Assembly: GCA_029449235.1 (NCBI GenBank)
Contig: JANATG010000001.1
Span: forward strand, 2,976,001-3,040,000
DNA: 64,000 nt
Direction of reading: 5' to 3'
Source of the DNA: Linnemannia schmuckeri
Taxonomy: Eukaryota > Mortierellomycota > Mortierellomycetes > Mortierellales > Mortierellaceae
Shown one piece after another: positions 44,267 through 55,042 of this stretch. The notes beneath the pieces are model-generated. The model was not told the DNA's origin. It saw only the letters and a program-made list of their open reading frames with translations, and did no database searches. The position numbers and the translations under genes are program-made. Position 1 is the first letter of the stretch. Each line of letters opens with the position of its first letter.

Positions 44267-46768
44267 TCAAGCATGGACGGCAGCGGGCTCCTCAAGGATG
44301 GGCGTGGATGTGAGCTGGACATCATCGCCCTCTTTGACAGGCTCAATTGCAGTAGGCGTTGTCGTCGTCGTCGTCGTGGCGTTAGGATTGCTTGCTCCAA
44401 ACAAACTCCACCTCCGCATCTTCTTGAGCATGCCTCCCTCCGTAGTCACAGGTGTTGTTGGTGTAGCGACTCCTGCAGATGATGTACTTGCACTGGACTC
44501 CGAGATTGAGATCGAAAGCGTAGGCGAACGCATGGAATCCATCGACTCGGAATCGGGTCTCTCAGCGATAGGTGAAGTCTCCATCAGAGTTGTGATCGTC
44601 GATTGTTGCTCCGGCATGGGTGCCATGATAGTCAAGTTGTTCTTGGATTTGGACATCACTGACCACCTGCCCTGGCTCGCTGTCAACGCGCTCGAGTCGC
44701 TTCCGTAACGTCCATGACCACTCCCGCTACCGTTGACCTGGAATGATCCTGCTCCGCCAATCGTCTGTCGTCGTTGATGTCGGTCCTGTCCAGCCGCGCT
44801 GCTCATGCTCGCATGTCGTTGGAGTTGCTTGCGGGTGAAGGGCTGGTCAAACGTCGTCAGTTGCTCGTACTCTGCTGGCCGTGGGAGATCGTTGGTCACT
44901 ACTCTGAACTCGGAGGAAGAATTGCTAGTCCGTGGAGAGTCCTCGAGAACATGGCCGTCATGGAACGACGTCACCCCAGTCGATGTTCCGCTGGCAGCAT
45001 CGTCCTCAGAGCTGTTTCGGGTCGAGCTCTTGCCAGAGTTGGTAACAGGTGCAGGGACAGGCTTGGAACGCGATGAAAAGATAGAACCGCCACCAAAGAG
45101 CGAGCGCGAGCGGGCGCGACCCTCAGGTTTGGTCGAGGACTCTGTCTCGGGCGTGGTGTTAACGACGTTGTTCAGGCTAGAGTTGCTCTTGTTGCCCTGA
45201 GAGATGAGGGCTGGGGACGACGCGGGTATAGAGGCCCTGCGAGGGCTATAGTCGGCAGCGAGGACTGCCTGAAGGTGAGGGTTTTCCATGATGCGCGACA
45301 GAATCCTGGAAATATAGAGACCCAAGGCCGTGTTGCTCTCCCTGAGTTGTTTGACTTCCTCCTCGATCGACTTTTCAGAGTTGGGTACGGGCGAGCGGTC
45401 AAAGGCCTTGCCGAGCTCCTCGGCCAGATTGATTGATCCGTTACTGTGTGTAGCCAGGGGTGTGGCGGAGGGATCGTCGTTGTAGCCCGTATTCTAATCG
45501 ACAGAGATGTACGGACAAAAGGAGCGCGTAAAAAAAAAGAAAGAGATCATGTTAGGATTAGGATGGACCGGGTGCATACCACATATGCGAAGCCACACGC
45601 GAGGCGGCTGAAATGAGACTCAAAGACACGCCCACATATTCGCACGCATATATATACGCACGCGTGTGTGCGCAGAGGCTTCACCACTCCGTCAAATTAA
45701 GACACTGCAAGGTCCACCACATCAGATTGCTTGTTGGGATATTTACCTTCATAATGCTAGTTTGCATAAACTCGCCATTCATCGACTTTTCATGCAACAG
45801 CATTTGATAGCTCTCGTTCTCCTCCATGAGACCCCTGTTCAACTCCTGTGCCTGAGCAATTTGGGCCTGCAGCTCGCTCTCCTTCAGGGTAAAGTTGCGT
45901 TGACGTTCAATGAGGTCCTGGTTCATGTTGAGAACCTGCTTTCGGAGCTCGGTGACAATGTTTTCCTGCGCTCTCAATGCTCTTGTATGGGCTGCATTAA
46001 TCTCGGCTATCTGCTGTTGAACGACTGGCGGAACGACGTCGACCTCTTTGCTGCTTGTGGATGCCTCTCGCTCTAATAATTATTCAAAAATAAAGACATG
46101 CAAATGTGAGCATCTAGAGGTGCGCATCAGAACAAAAAATGACCCAACGTATCATAAACCCTAGAATTTCTATCTCCTCTTCTGACTATACCTTTAGCAG
46201 GAGCTTGGACTACGAGAGGCCGCGTCGCAAACTTCACACTGCGCACCAGTTCGCTTTCACGTTCAGCCCAAAGGGCACGCTCCCTCTCAAAGTTGGCGTT
46301 GTTCTGTTCAATCTGGCGGTCAAAGTCCTTCTTGGCACGGGAAAGTCGCTGGGCTTCCCTGCGAGCCTCTGTCAGCTTTTGGTCGAGCTCATACACCTGG
46401 TTTTCAAGACGGGCCTGGTTGTTCCTGGCCGAGGCGACCTCCTGTTGGGCTAGAGCGTTTTTCTGTACAAGAAAGAAGTTGTCTTTTAGCAAGTCTGCTG
46501 CGGCTTGCGATTCTTGTTGGAGTTGGTGTTGCTGATGGAATTGCTCAAGAGACTCGACCGAATTACTCGTGCTGAAAACGGTCTTGCTGTGATATAATGG
46601 TTGGTCCTGGGCGTCGTGTTTCCAAATGGTTGAATGACCGCGTTTTAGCTGGAACGCGTCCGTAGGTAAAGGTGGACCTAGAAGCGAGTTGTTTGATTCG
46701 GACTCATACGTCGTCGACGGGTAGTGTGTTGAGGCGTACCTGCCATTCTTTGTTGTCCGTACACTCAT
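44267..46768 (-). CDS. large coiled-coil protein with disordered C-terminus, unknown function
   Basis: Three minus-strand exons, 46768-46192, 46072-45747 and 45493-44267, give 709 residues with closed phases. Residues ~70-300 are rich in Gln, Glu and Leu heptads (QEVASARNNQARLENQVYEL and similar), i.e. two coiled-coil blocks. Exon 3 opens with a conserved-looking helix (EKSIEEEVKQLRESNTALGL followed by YISRILSRIM). Such blocks occur in fungal proteins annotated only as M-protein-like coiled coils, probably cytoskeletal or polarity factors. The rest (residues ~380-709) is Ser/Thr-rich with many basic-S and SP sites and a Thr run near the C-terminus, where the stop is at 44267. No catalytic or membrane features are visible. 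I do not name it. Confidence 0.65.
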
Positions 46769-49700
46769 CCTTTACTTTCTTTTTTTCACACACTCTGTCT
46801 TTAAGGTAGTATCGCTGCAGCTTAATTGATCGTTATTGGATTGGCGAAGTGGTGAACTGGCTGGCTGGCTGGCAGTCTGGTTGATGGCAAGTTAAATGGT
46901 GCGCTGGATTGTTGTGTTTGGATGTTGAATCAAAACTTAAAGAAAGATGAAGATATTGAACAGAGAGGAACTGGATATAACTGATGAGGGACTAGAAGGG
47001 CGGTGATGAAATGGCGATGTTGGAGGAGGAAGTGGTCGTCGAGGTGCAGGTCAAGCTGAAGAGAGAGAGTGGTAGAGAGCAAGAACGGGGGTGGTTGTTC
47101 CAGGAAGACGAGGTATTGGAGCAGAGAAGAACAAATTGATGTGATGGCGAGAGCGAATAGGAAGAAAAAGAAAGAAGAAAATGAAAAGAGAAAGGAAGAG
47201 AAGACAAGAGAATGAAGGGAGAGAAAGGGAGAGAAGGAGGTGGGGGCATAGGGTCTTCTTTTTCTTTGCCAGCCAGCCAGGCCAAGTGTGTGTGTGTGAA
47301 CAGTGTACATATACACCAACTCATTAAAGGGGACCACGGTCGACCACTCGTCATGCCATTGAACTCCTTCTTCTTTCTTCTCCAGCCAACGCGTGCCATA
47401 CTCGTCCGTGTCCTTTATTTTTTTTCTCTGTCTCCTGTCAATTCCTCTGTCCTGCCTAGTCCAGGAGTCCTGGCTCATGTATCCTTGAATGTAAGATATA
47501 TGTCTCCTGTTGTGGGGTTCCTTTTTTTCTATTTACTGTTGACTTACCCTGTGGGCGAGATCAAGTGATCGCATGGTTGAGATCAAGATCTACTCAGAGA
47601 GGGTTGGAGTGTAGAAGCATTCATTTCAGTAGAGAGAGGGATGAGCAAAGGGTGACGACCACGACGACGAAGGACGGGCGGAAGGAGGGAGGACGGAGGG
47701 AGTACAACAGGCGAGAAGGAACGTGTAAGGGCGGAGTCGTAGTGGGCGTAGGCATTATCAGAAAGAAGGTATGGCAGGTGCACGCAGTAGTAGGGAAGCG
47801 AAAGAGGGAGAAACAGAGACAGGGAGTGAGAATGAGAAGGTCAGTCAAAAGGTCACGAACATACACATACATACACACATACACTCACATACTCCGTCTA
47901 GTAGGTCAGTCAGTCATTCAAATGCAGTATGTAATATATAGGCCACACCCTTTACTCACTCTGCCCGAGTGGTTTTCTTTCTTTTCTTCTTTCTACTTCC
48001 TCAAAAGCTACCTGTCCTTTGATGGTGATAAAAACCGCATCGACTACCCAACATCTTATCTTTTCATAGCAAACCCGTTCTGTGTCTTCATAAAACAGCC
48101 ATTCCTGTGCTTCTTTACTGTCACCGTCGTCGTCCCTTGTGATGGCATGAAATGAACCATCACGACACAGGCTGAGTCTTGCACAAACAAACAAACAAAA
48201 AAACAAGTGTTCATACTTCGTCCTGATCTTCATCCTCGTGCGACGAAAAGGTCATGTTGAGATGGAGGTGGGGTTGGTCCTGGTAAGAATGAGAATATTA
48301 TTAAATAAGAAACGAGGGCGTTGTGGTTGGCTTCCTCGTGTCTGCGTCTGTGTGTTTTGTGGTATGGTCGCAATAATTCCAAGGAAGTGTCGAAGCAGTA
48401 AAGAAGGGTAATTTGAGCAAAGAAGGGGGGGGAGGGGGTGGTAGTAGAAGGGAAGGGGAAGGAGAGAACTATGAAAGAGTTCAGAGGTGATGTAATGAAG
48501 AAAGGAGGAGGTGAATGAGAAGAGATGATGGCAGAGAAGGAAGAGAGAACGAAGAAAGAAAAGAGGAAGAAGTGAAAGGTCAGACACCAGCGGAAAAAAG
48601 AAGACCAAGAAGAAGAGAAAGACCAAGAGTAAGAGCAAGAGCAAGCGCCTGACCCAGACATACACGGCAAGAATATGGCCGCTAAGGTGTAACAGAGCCT
48701 TTTTTTTCTCCGAAAAATGAGAGTGCTGTAAATGTAGGGTCAAGTCAAACCAGTGGATGCACGAGTTGAAAAGGTCGGAAAGCTGAAAAACTGGGAGGTT
48801 TTAGTGAGAGCAGTTCATGAGCATCGACAAGCAAACGAGTCAGCAACAACAAAAAAAGAACTTGAATGGGCTGGCATACACCTAGTGAGCCCTCTTCCAA
48901 CGGGCGACAAAAAAAAACAACCATTCAGCAGCACCAAGAAGTAGACCAAGAGCATTTATTGTTTACATTTCAACTATCGATGATGTTACATTGAATACAA
49001 ATAATAACGATGCATTGCAATGCATTCTTCGTTTATTGTAATGCCAAGAGAGCGAAGGCAACCACCAAAGAGAGACCTAGGAAAGAAAGCTGACCACGAG
49101 GCTGACCATTCGATTGTTCAGAAAAGAGGATAAAAAAAATAATGGCTGTGTTGAATAGGAAGAACAACGAGGGCTGTTCTCTTTTCTGTTGATGTCAGCC
49201 ATGGGTATGGACGTATGTATGTGTGCGTGCGCTTGTTGGCGCACTTGATACTCCACGATCCGATCTGCTTGGCCACACTCTTTGTTCGAATACTCTGCGT
49301 GAATTGAAAGGCGATGCATCCAGTCCTTTCTCTCTCTCTCTCTCTCTTCAACGGGAACAAGGGGCACTGTAATGCATGTCTATCTACCCTTTCCTGGAAG
49401 AATAGGCTATCAATCAACGGACATGGCCACACCATCCCGAATGTTCGCCATCTAGCACTCGGGAGAGATTGCAAACCACGCTTGCCGTTAGAATATCCTA
49501 TCGCCAACGCGTCTCTCTCCACTGATCACTTTTTTACTGTACGGCAGCCAATCAGGATGCGCAAGTCTCGCACCTATTCATCACAAAGATGGATGCTGCT
49601 CTTTTTCTGGTGTTCCAATTAAAAAAATGATCTATGGTTTCACCGATATTCTTTTTTTTTTATCTTTTATCTATGCCAAACAACAACAAACAAAAGTCTT

Positions 49701-49967
49701 CCTTCTTTTCCTTTCTCGTTCTTATTCGTTTTCCTCCTTCTCCTTTCTTTCCTCCCACCCTCTCTATCACTCTCATAACAGAACCCCTCCTTCATTCTTT
49801 CCTTCCTTTCTTTCTTTTCTCTTCAACATCAATACCATAGGACTCCACCATTCTCCCGCTCAAATTATTAACCTTCTTGGCTCCCTCACTACCATCGTCA
49901 CACAAAACAAACACAGACAAAACACACACAAACCATCACCTCTTTCTTACGAATTACGGTTATTAGG
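46769..49967. other. long intergenic region
   Basis: About 3.2 kb with no convincing gene. It contains CT- and GA-rich stretches, a (GGCT)n run at 46859-46872, a (TC)n run near 49329-49348, and CACATA-type repeats at 47861-47890. The ORFs on either strand (for example minus 46930-47478 and minus 48230-48743) are purine/pyrimidine low complexity. The last 300 bases are the pyrimidine-rich promoter of the pyrophosphorylase gene. Confidence 0.5.
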
Positions 49968-51500
49968 ATGACCCAGGTGGACCCTGCACGACTCTCCATC
50001 GTGCGACAAAAGTACAAGGACGCTCACCAGGATCATGTCTTCACCTTTTGGGAAGATCTCTCCCCTCAACAACAACACACCTTTTTCTCTCAACTCGAGT
50101 CCATCGACCCTAAGGCACTCAACTCTATCTTTCAAAAAGCCATCCATTCATCTCAGTCGTCTGCTATCTTCAACGACCTCCAGCCACTCGCCCACAGTGA
50201 AGTCAAGTCCACCACACACTCATCACTCACCGAACAACTGGACTGGGAACAACGAGGCCTTGATGCCATCGCTAACAACCACGTTGCCGTCATTGTTTTG
50301 GCAGGTGGACAGGGTACTCGTTTAGGTTCATCTCTTCCTAAAGGGTCCTTTCCTGATGTCGGACTTCCCTCCCATAAGACACTCTTCCAGATTCATGCAG
50401 AAAGGATCAAGAGGCTACAAACCTTGGCCAGGATCCACCAAGCATCAAAAACAGGACGACCTATGGACGACATCCCCATGCCGACCATCACTTGGTGCAT
50501 CATGACCTCCGGCGCCACTCACGAACGGACCGAGACCTTTCTCAAACAACACGCCTACTTTGGACTCTTACCCGAGAACATCATTGTCTTTCAGCAGGGT
50601 GTCATCCCCAGCTTTGATCTCGAGGGCAAGATCCTCCTCAGCGCCAAGGACCGGATTGCCGCATCCCCCAACGGCAACGGAGGCATCTTTTGGGCCCTTC
50701 ATACCGAGGGCGTACTCGAGGCTCTTCAGAAGCGAGGGATACTTTACACACACATCTACTCTGTCGACAATATCCTGATCAAGATTGGAGACCCAGTTGG
50801 AATCGGACATGCGCTTGCGACCAATGCCGATGTCACCTCGAAGGTTATGCCTAAGACCCGTGCCAACGAACCTTTGGGCGTCATTTGTCACATCAACGGT
50901 CTGGTCAAGGTCGTCGAGTACTCTGAGATGGACATTAAACTTGCGGCACTGATCGATCCCAATACGGGCGAATTTGTCTACAGGGCAGGAAATGTCTGCA
51001 ACCAGATCTTTTCCGTCGATTTTCTAGCACGGATACCGCCCATCCTACTGACACCAGATCAGGACCTGTTGATTTACCATCCAGCCACCAAACGCATACC
51101 TTTCATTGACCTAACGACAGGACAGGAAGTTGAACCAAATACGCCCAACGGGATTAAGCTAGAGCTCTTTATTTTTGACGCTTTCACGCTGGCGGAACGG
51201 TTTGCCTGTCTGGAAGTTGAGCGAGCGAGCGAGTTCTCTCCTATGAAGAATCTTGATGGACTGGATTCACCTGCAACCTGTCGACGTGATCTGGAGCGAC
51301 TACATATCCGCTGGATCGAGCAAGCAGGCGGACACGTTGCTGAAACTCCTAGTTCTCTTTCAGCATCAGCCAGTGAGGATCTTCTGGGATTCGAGATCAG
51401 TCCCATGTTGAGCTATGGTGGCGAAGGGTTGGAATGGGTGAGAGGGAAGACCATTCAAGCATGCCACCTCGAGACCAAGGACGATGCTCACTCTCTCTAG
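49968..51500 (+). CDS. UAP1: UDP-N-acetylglucosamine pyrophosphorylase
   Basis: Intronless ORF of 510 residues (family ~480-520). The enzyme makes UDP-GlcNAc from UTP and GlcNAc-1-phosphate in the cytosol, feeding chitin, GPI anchors and N-glycans. Direct marks are the nucleotide-binding loop LAGGQGTRLGSSLPKG (residues 111-126, with Lys125), GLPSHKTLFQ, TWCIMTSGATHE, the PNGNGGIFWAL block and the downstream VYRAGNVCNQIF and NGIKLELFIFDAF motifs. Short start context (ggATGACCCAG) follows a CA-rich leader. The gene stands alone; expression is likely constitutive. Confidence 0.95.
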   Translation: MTQVDPARLSIVRQKYKDAHQDHVFTFWEDLSPQQQHTFFSQLESIDPKALNSIFQKAIHSSQSSAIFNDLQPLAHSEVKSTTHSSLTEQLDWEQRGLDAIANNHVAVIVLAGGQGTRLGSSLPKGSFPDVGLPSHKTLFQIHAERIKRLQTLARIHQASKTGRPMDDIPMPTITWCIMTSGATHERTETFLKQHAYFGLLPENIIVFQQGVIPSFDLEGKILLSAKDRIAASPNGNGGIFWALHTEGVLEALQKRGILYTHIYSVDNILIKIGDPVGIGHALATNADVTSKVMPKTRANEPLGVICHINGLVKVVEYSEMDIKLAALIDPNTGEFVYRAGNVCNQIFSVDFLARIPPILLTPDQDLLIYHPATKRIPFIDLTTGQEVEPNTPNGIKLELFIFDAFTLAERFACLEVERASEFSPMKNLDGLDSPATCRRDLERLHIRWIEQAGGHVAETPSSLSASASEDLLGFEISPMLSYGGEGLEWVRGKTIQACHLETKDDAHSL

Positions 51501-51759
51501 GCTGTTTCTACTTCATCATATCCTCATTGCTCTCACTCAAGGAAAATAAACCAAAATACCACAGAGCTTCATAAATAATCTTTTCCTTTCTGCATCTGAC
51601 GCGAATAATAGGTTTTTTTTTCGATTCTAGCACCTCCAATTTTTTTCATGAAACTGGTTATAAGACAATAAAAATGAACAATTTCCGATCTGAAATGCGT
51701 TTACCTATATGCTTTAACAAAAAAACTAACTGCACAAGGTGCAGTTCAAATCCGCAATC

Positions 51760-52085
51760 CTAGCATTTGCGGGCATGCTCGCAAGTATACAAGTGTTCCT
51801 TGATACACGCATGTACCAGATCATCGATAGTGCGCCGTACCACCTCTAAGGAGTCTGACTTGGTCTGGCTCTCCTCGGTCTGCCGGGTGTCTCGTCGCCA
51901 CGGTTTGGGAAAGTATCCCTAAACGAAAAAACATGATTTTTTTTTGGTACGCAATTTTATACCTCCTGTAAAAAAAACCCAAAGGACGTATTTGACAATG
52001 AAGGGGGCTACATACCAACTCTTCCAAGAGCCATCCACCAGTCACAGTTCGGTCCACAACCTGGTTCTGTGCAACAATTGCCGCT
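51760..52085 (-). pseudogene. orphan two-exon fragment
   Basis: Two minus-strand blocks can be spliced through canonical GTATGT...TTTAG sites. The upstream block (to 52016) reads AIVAQNQVVDRTVTGGWLLEEL and the downstream block 51918-51760 starts GYFPKPWRRDTRQ and ends IKEHLYTCEHARKC-stop. The composition is protein-like. Upstream of 52085 the frame runs into a stop unless another exon is invoked, and no credible start was found. It could be the 3' end of a gene interrupted by rearrangement in this repeat-rich interval. Function unknown. Confidence 0.35.
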
Positions 52086-52586
52086 GCTCCTCACAGCTTC
52101 ATAGAAGAAAATAAAACTAGATACGAATGAAAGGAATTCTTCCCATCCTCCCCATTAATGACAACTTCCTCCTTCCCAACAGACTATCCAACAGCCGCTC
52201 ATCAGCTGCACGTGGTTCCTTAGTTGCTCCAGGGCAGGTTCAATCCTCATGTGTGGCTAGCGAAGCGCCACACAGGCAGAAACCATCACGCGTGATGTAT
52301 CCGTATCCTCGACTCCAGTCACCTCGGGGGCCAGTGTATTGCTGTCGTACGCACTTCGTGAACGATGGCTTTTTTTTTTTTTTTTTTCGTACACTTCGTG
52401 GACGATGGCGGCTTTTTCTTAAGCCAAAATAGGTACGATGGGCGGAGTAAAAACAAGTAGGTAGTATATAAACCTCTTAAAACACCAAAAACCATCAAAA
52501 ACAGCTCTCCGATCGGTTCGATTGGCTGAGTTAGGCTGGAGACCCGGAACCGCCCGGTTCCGGCCCTGGAAGAAGAGATTGCAATC
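52086..52586. other. spacer left of tRNA-Arg
   Basis: No gene was recognised. A T-run at 52371-52387 is flanked by a repeated sequence (TTCGTGAACGATGGC near 52356 and TTCGTGGACGATGGC near 52395), suggesting a small duplication. Confidence 0.45.
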
Positions 52587-52658
52587 GGTCTGCTGGCCCA
52601 ATGGAAAGGCGTCTGACTACGAATCAGGAGATTGCAGGTTCGACCCCTGCGTAGATCA
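52587..52658 (+). tRNA. tRNA-Arg(ACG)
   Basis: A 72-nt cloverleaf can be drawn. The acceptor GGTCTGC pairs with GTAGATC (two G-U). The D-arm is GCCC...GGC. The anticodon arm has loop CTACGAA, giving anticodon ACG at 52619-52621. The T-arm is GCAGG-TTCGACC-CCTGC. The discriminator base is A at 52658. A-box-like (TGGCCCAATGG) and B-box (GGTTCGACCC) sequences are present. A T-run about 20 nt downstream (52682-52689) can serve as Pol III terminator. The D-arm sequence TGGCCCAATGG is shared with yeast tRNA-Arg(ACG). Confidence 0.9.
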
Positions 52659-52858
52659 TCAACAGCTTGCTTCTCTGCTTTCTTTTTTTGCTGTTTTGTG
52701 ACTCTAAGGTGTCCGGGTTGGTAGTTTATCATCTATGGAACTATTGAAGTTCACTTTTTTGATTTATGTTTGTCTCTTTTGTCAATTCTGCATTGTATTA
52801 CAAAAAAAAGGGTGAAATTTTTTTTGCCATGTGTATCTTGTGCACGCGAGTAAATCCT

Positions 52859-53387
52859 GGGAATATCCTATTTGTTGCCCATCCTTTTTTGAATCATTAA
52901 ATGTTGCCCATAGTAAAGCCTATTCGTTGCCCATAATTTTGCTCTAATCCGGTGCCCATCCCGAAATCTTAGACGTTGCCCATGACTCTGCCGCTATATG
53001 TTGCCCTATCTTCCCCCACCTGCGCTGCGGCATCATCTATCTGTAGAGAACCGAGCTCTTGCTGCTTGTGTCATGCATGTGCATCAGGAACTTCATAGGT
53101 ATACAGCTTGATACATAAGGCAACCATGTCTGCAATGGTATAGGTGGGAGAAAGGGAACGAAGAAAATACGCGGCTTATGAGGATGCAGTTCAATACATG
53201 GGACAACTATGTCAAGGGCAACAAACAACTTTGCGGGGTGGGCAACAGATTGGTGCTCTTTTGGCAACGTCAAAGAGTATTCAATCTCCGATGGCAACTG
53301 GGGGGGGGGGGGGGGGCAACAAATAGACTTTACTATGGGCAACATATAAGGAGCCAAAAAAGGGTGGGCAACAAATAGATATATCCC
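52859..53387. mobile_element. MITE-like element with long terminal inverted repeats
   Basis: The left end (from GGGAATATCC, then TATTTGTTGCCCA) and the right end (TGGGCAACAAATAG, then ATATATCCC) are inverted copies of each other over about 75 bases at roughly 85% identity by eye, including the CCATAGTAAAG word on both arms. The word GTTGCCCAT occurs repeatedly in the left arm and its complement in the right. The element is about 530 bp, has no coding capacity and a G17 tract at 53300-53316 beside the right arm. These are features of a non-autonomous DNA element (MITE). A target-site duplication was not identified. Confidence 0.7.
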
Positions 53388-54251
53388 AAATCCTGTGTGT
53401 AGAAATGTGAGTCTTGATCAATATATATCTTTTTTTTCTCTCTTTTGCAAGCTCAAGATCTGATTCAACTTCTTTGTCCTTTTTTTTTTTTTTTTTTTTT
53501 TTTTTGAGTGAGAGTGAACAAAGCAGATTGTCGAGAACAGGCTTTGCAAAACTGTTTATGAAAACTAAAAGTGTAAGGTGGGGGTGCTGCAGTTCCGTTT
53601 TACTTATGTGCGGGAAGGAGAACCTTTTGCTGTGAGAGTCATCGAATTGAGATATAAAAAAAAAATAAACAGGGGAAGAAAAGTGAAAAAGTATTCATCA
53701 CGCAAATTGACAAACGAGTGTTCTTTTTTGTCTGTTGCAAATGGGGTAGCTGTGCTATAATCAAAATTGAAGACCGGTTGACACGAAAAAAAATCAGGGA
53801 AGTTTTCAATCCTCCGCTATAATCCCTTAAATAGTCCTTAGATATTTCTTCTGAGCAACACCTTACACACGCAATTGTTCAGTAGAGTGAGTCAGTCCTT
53901 TCTAGATAAGAGCCGTTGAAAGAGCCATGACATCTAGCCAAAGTATCACAGTGAATGATTCAACTTTGATACTCAAAAAAAGGCCAAGAAAATGACAATT
54001 CAACTGATTTTGCACGATTTTTAAGCTTATTACCTATGTTTTTGCAAATTAACCAGGAGTAACAACGTGTTTGAGTATACAGACGTATTTTCTCGATACA
54101 AGAGAAGGTTCTCCCCCTATTTATTTGCACTCTGGGGCCGTGCTGGGGCCTCAATTCCAGCAAAACGGGTGTGCGCGTGATAGCTGTTAGTATATGTTCC
54201 TCATTCAAAATCCGCAGAAATATGGAACCTGACCAATGATATCGGTTTCAA
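53388..54251. other. spacer between MITE and tRNA-Gln
   Basis: T-run at 53481-53504 and several short AT-rich stretches; no ORF with family resemblance and no RNA gene seen other than the flanking tRNA. Confidence 0.5.
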
Positions 54252-54324
54252 GACTGTGTAGTATAGTGGTCCAGTACCCAGGACTTTGAATCCTGTAACC
54301 CGAGTTCGACCCTCGGCACGGTCT
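54252..54324 (+). tRNA. tRNA-Gln(TTG)
   Basis: The cloverleaf has acceptor GACTGTG pairing with CACGGTC (one T-G wobble) and a D-arm beginning TAGTATAGTGG, typical of eukaryotic tRNA-Gln. The anticodon arm is AGGA-CTTTGAA-TCCT with anticodon TTG at 54286-54288. The T-arm is CCGAG-TTCGACC-CTCGG. The discriminator is T at 54324. A T5 tract immediately downstream (54328-54334) fits a Pol III terminator. Decodes CAA, the dominant codon class of the polyglutamine tracts in this window. Confidence 0.9.
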
Positions 54325-55042
54325 AGCTTTTTGTCTCTGCATGGGGGGGGGCCCAGCTTTTTTTTTCTTTGAGACTGACTGGCGCTCTGATTGGGATAAA
54401 GATATGGATATGGATATGGACATGGATGCATGGTACATTATCCTTCTAGCCAGCCAGCCAGTCAGAGGGCTGTTGTAGGCTGACTGGGGAAGAAGTACGA
54501 ATCGAAGGTTCATTGGGGAGACCAAAGGAGAGAGCCATATGGAGCAAACAAAGAAAGAAAAAAAAGAGAGAAAAAAAGACGGAGCCCACAAAAAGAAAAG
54601 ATACAGTGAGTTGGTATCTTCCACGTTCTTCACGTCCCTCTTTTTTTTTTTTTTTTTTCCTTCCTTTCTCATCCTTCCTTCTTTCTTCCTTTCTTCGTTT
54701 GCTTATTCCTCATCCCTCTCTCCCTTCTCTCCATCACCCGTGTTCCAGGGTATCTTTTCCTTCTCTCTCCCTTCCCATCCTTTCCACTTGACTCTCTTTA
54801 GTCCTCCCCTCCTATCCATTTAGCTGCCTTGTGTCCTCCTTCTCCTTGAATCCCTGTTACCCATCGCCCTTTTTTTTCTTTTTCAAAGACACTCCGTCAA
54901 AAAAAGTCACGGCATCCCTTCAACCTCACTAGTCTTAGCCCATCCCCCTTGCTTGCTTGGCCTCACTCTTACTCACTCATACTTATTTATCACTTGCTCT
55001 CTCACTCTCACGCTCGTGCAAAAAAAAAAAATTGAATGCGAC
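54325..55042. other. promoter region of the recyclin gene
   Basis: A strongly CT-rich stretch, with a T-homopolymer at 54640-54658, leads up to the start codon at 55043. No gene was seen. Confidence 0.55.

Noticed and set aside
46930..47478. 182-residue minus-strand ORF
   Set aside because: The translation is dominated by Ser/Phe/Leu low complexity from a purine-rich strand; no motif or splice structure supports it.
48230..48743. Overlapping minus-strand ORFs rich in Phe, Ser and Leu
   Set aside because: They arise from GA-rich plus-strand sequence and have no family resemblance.
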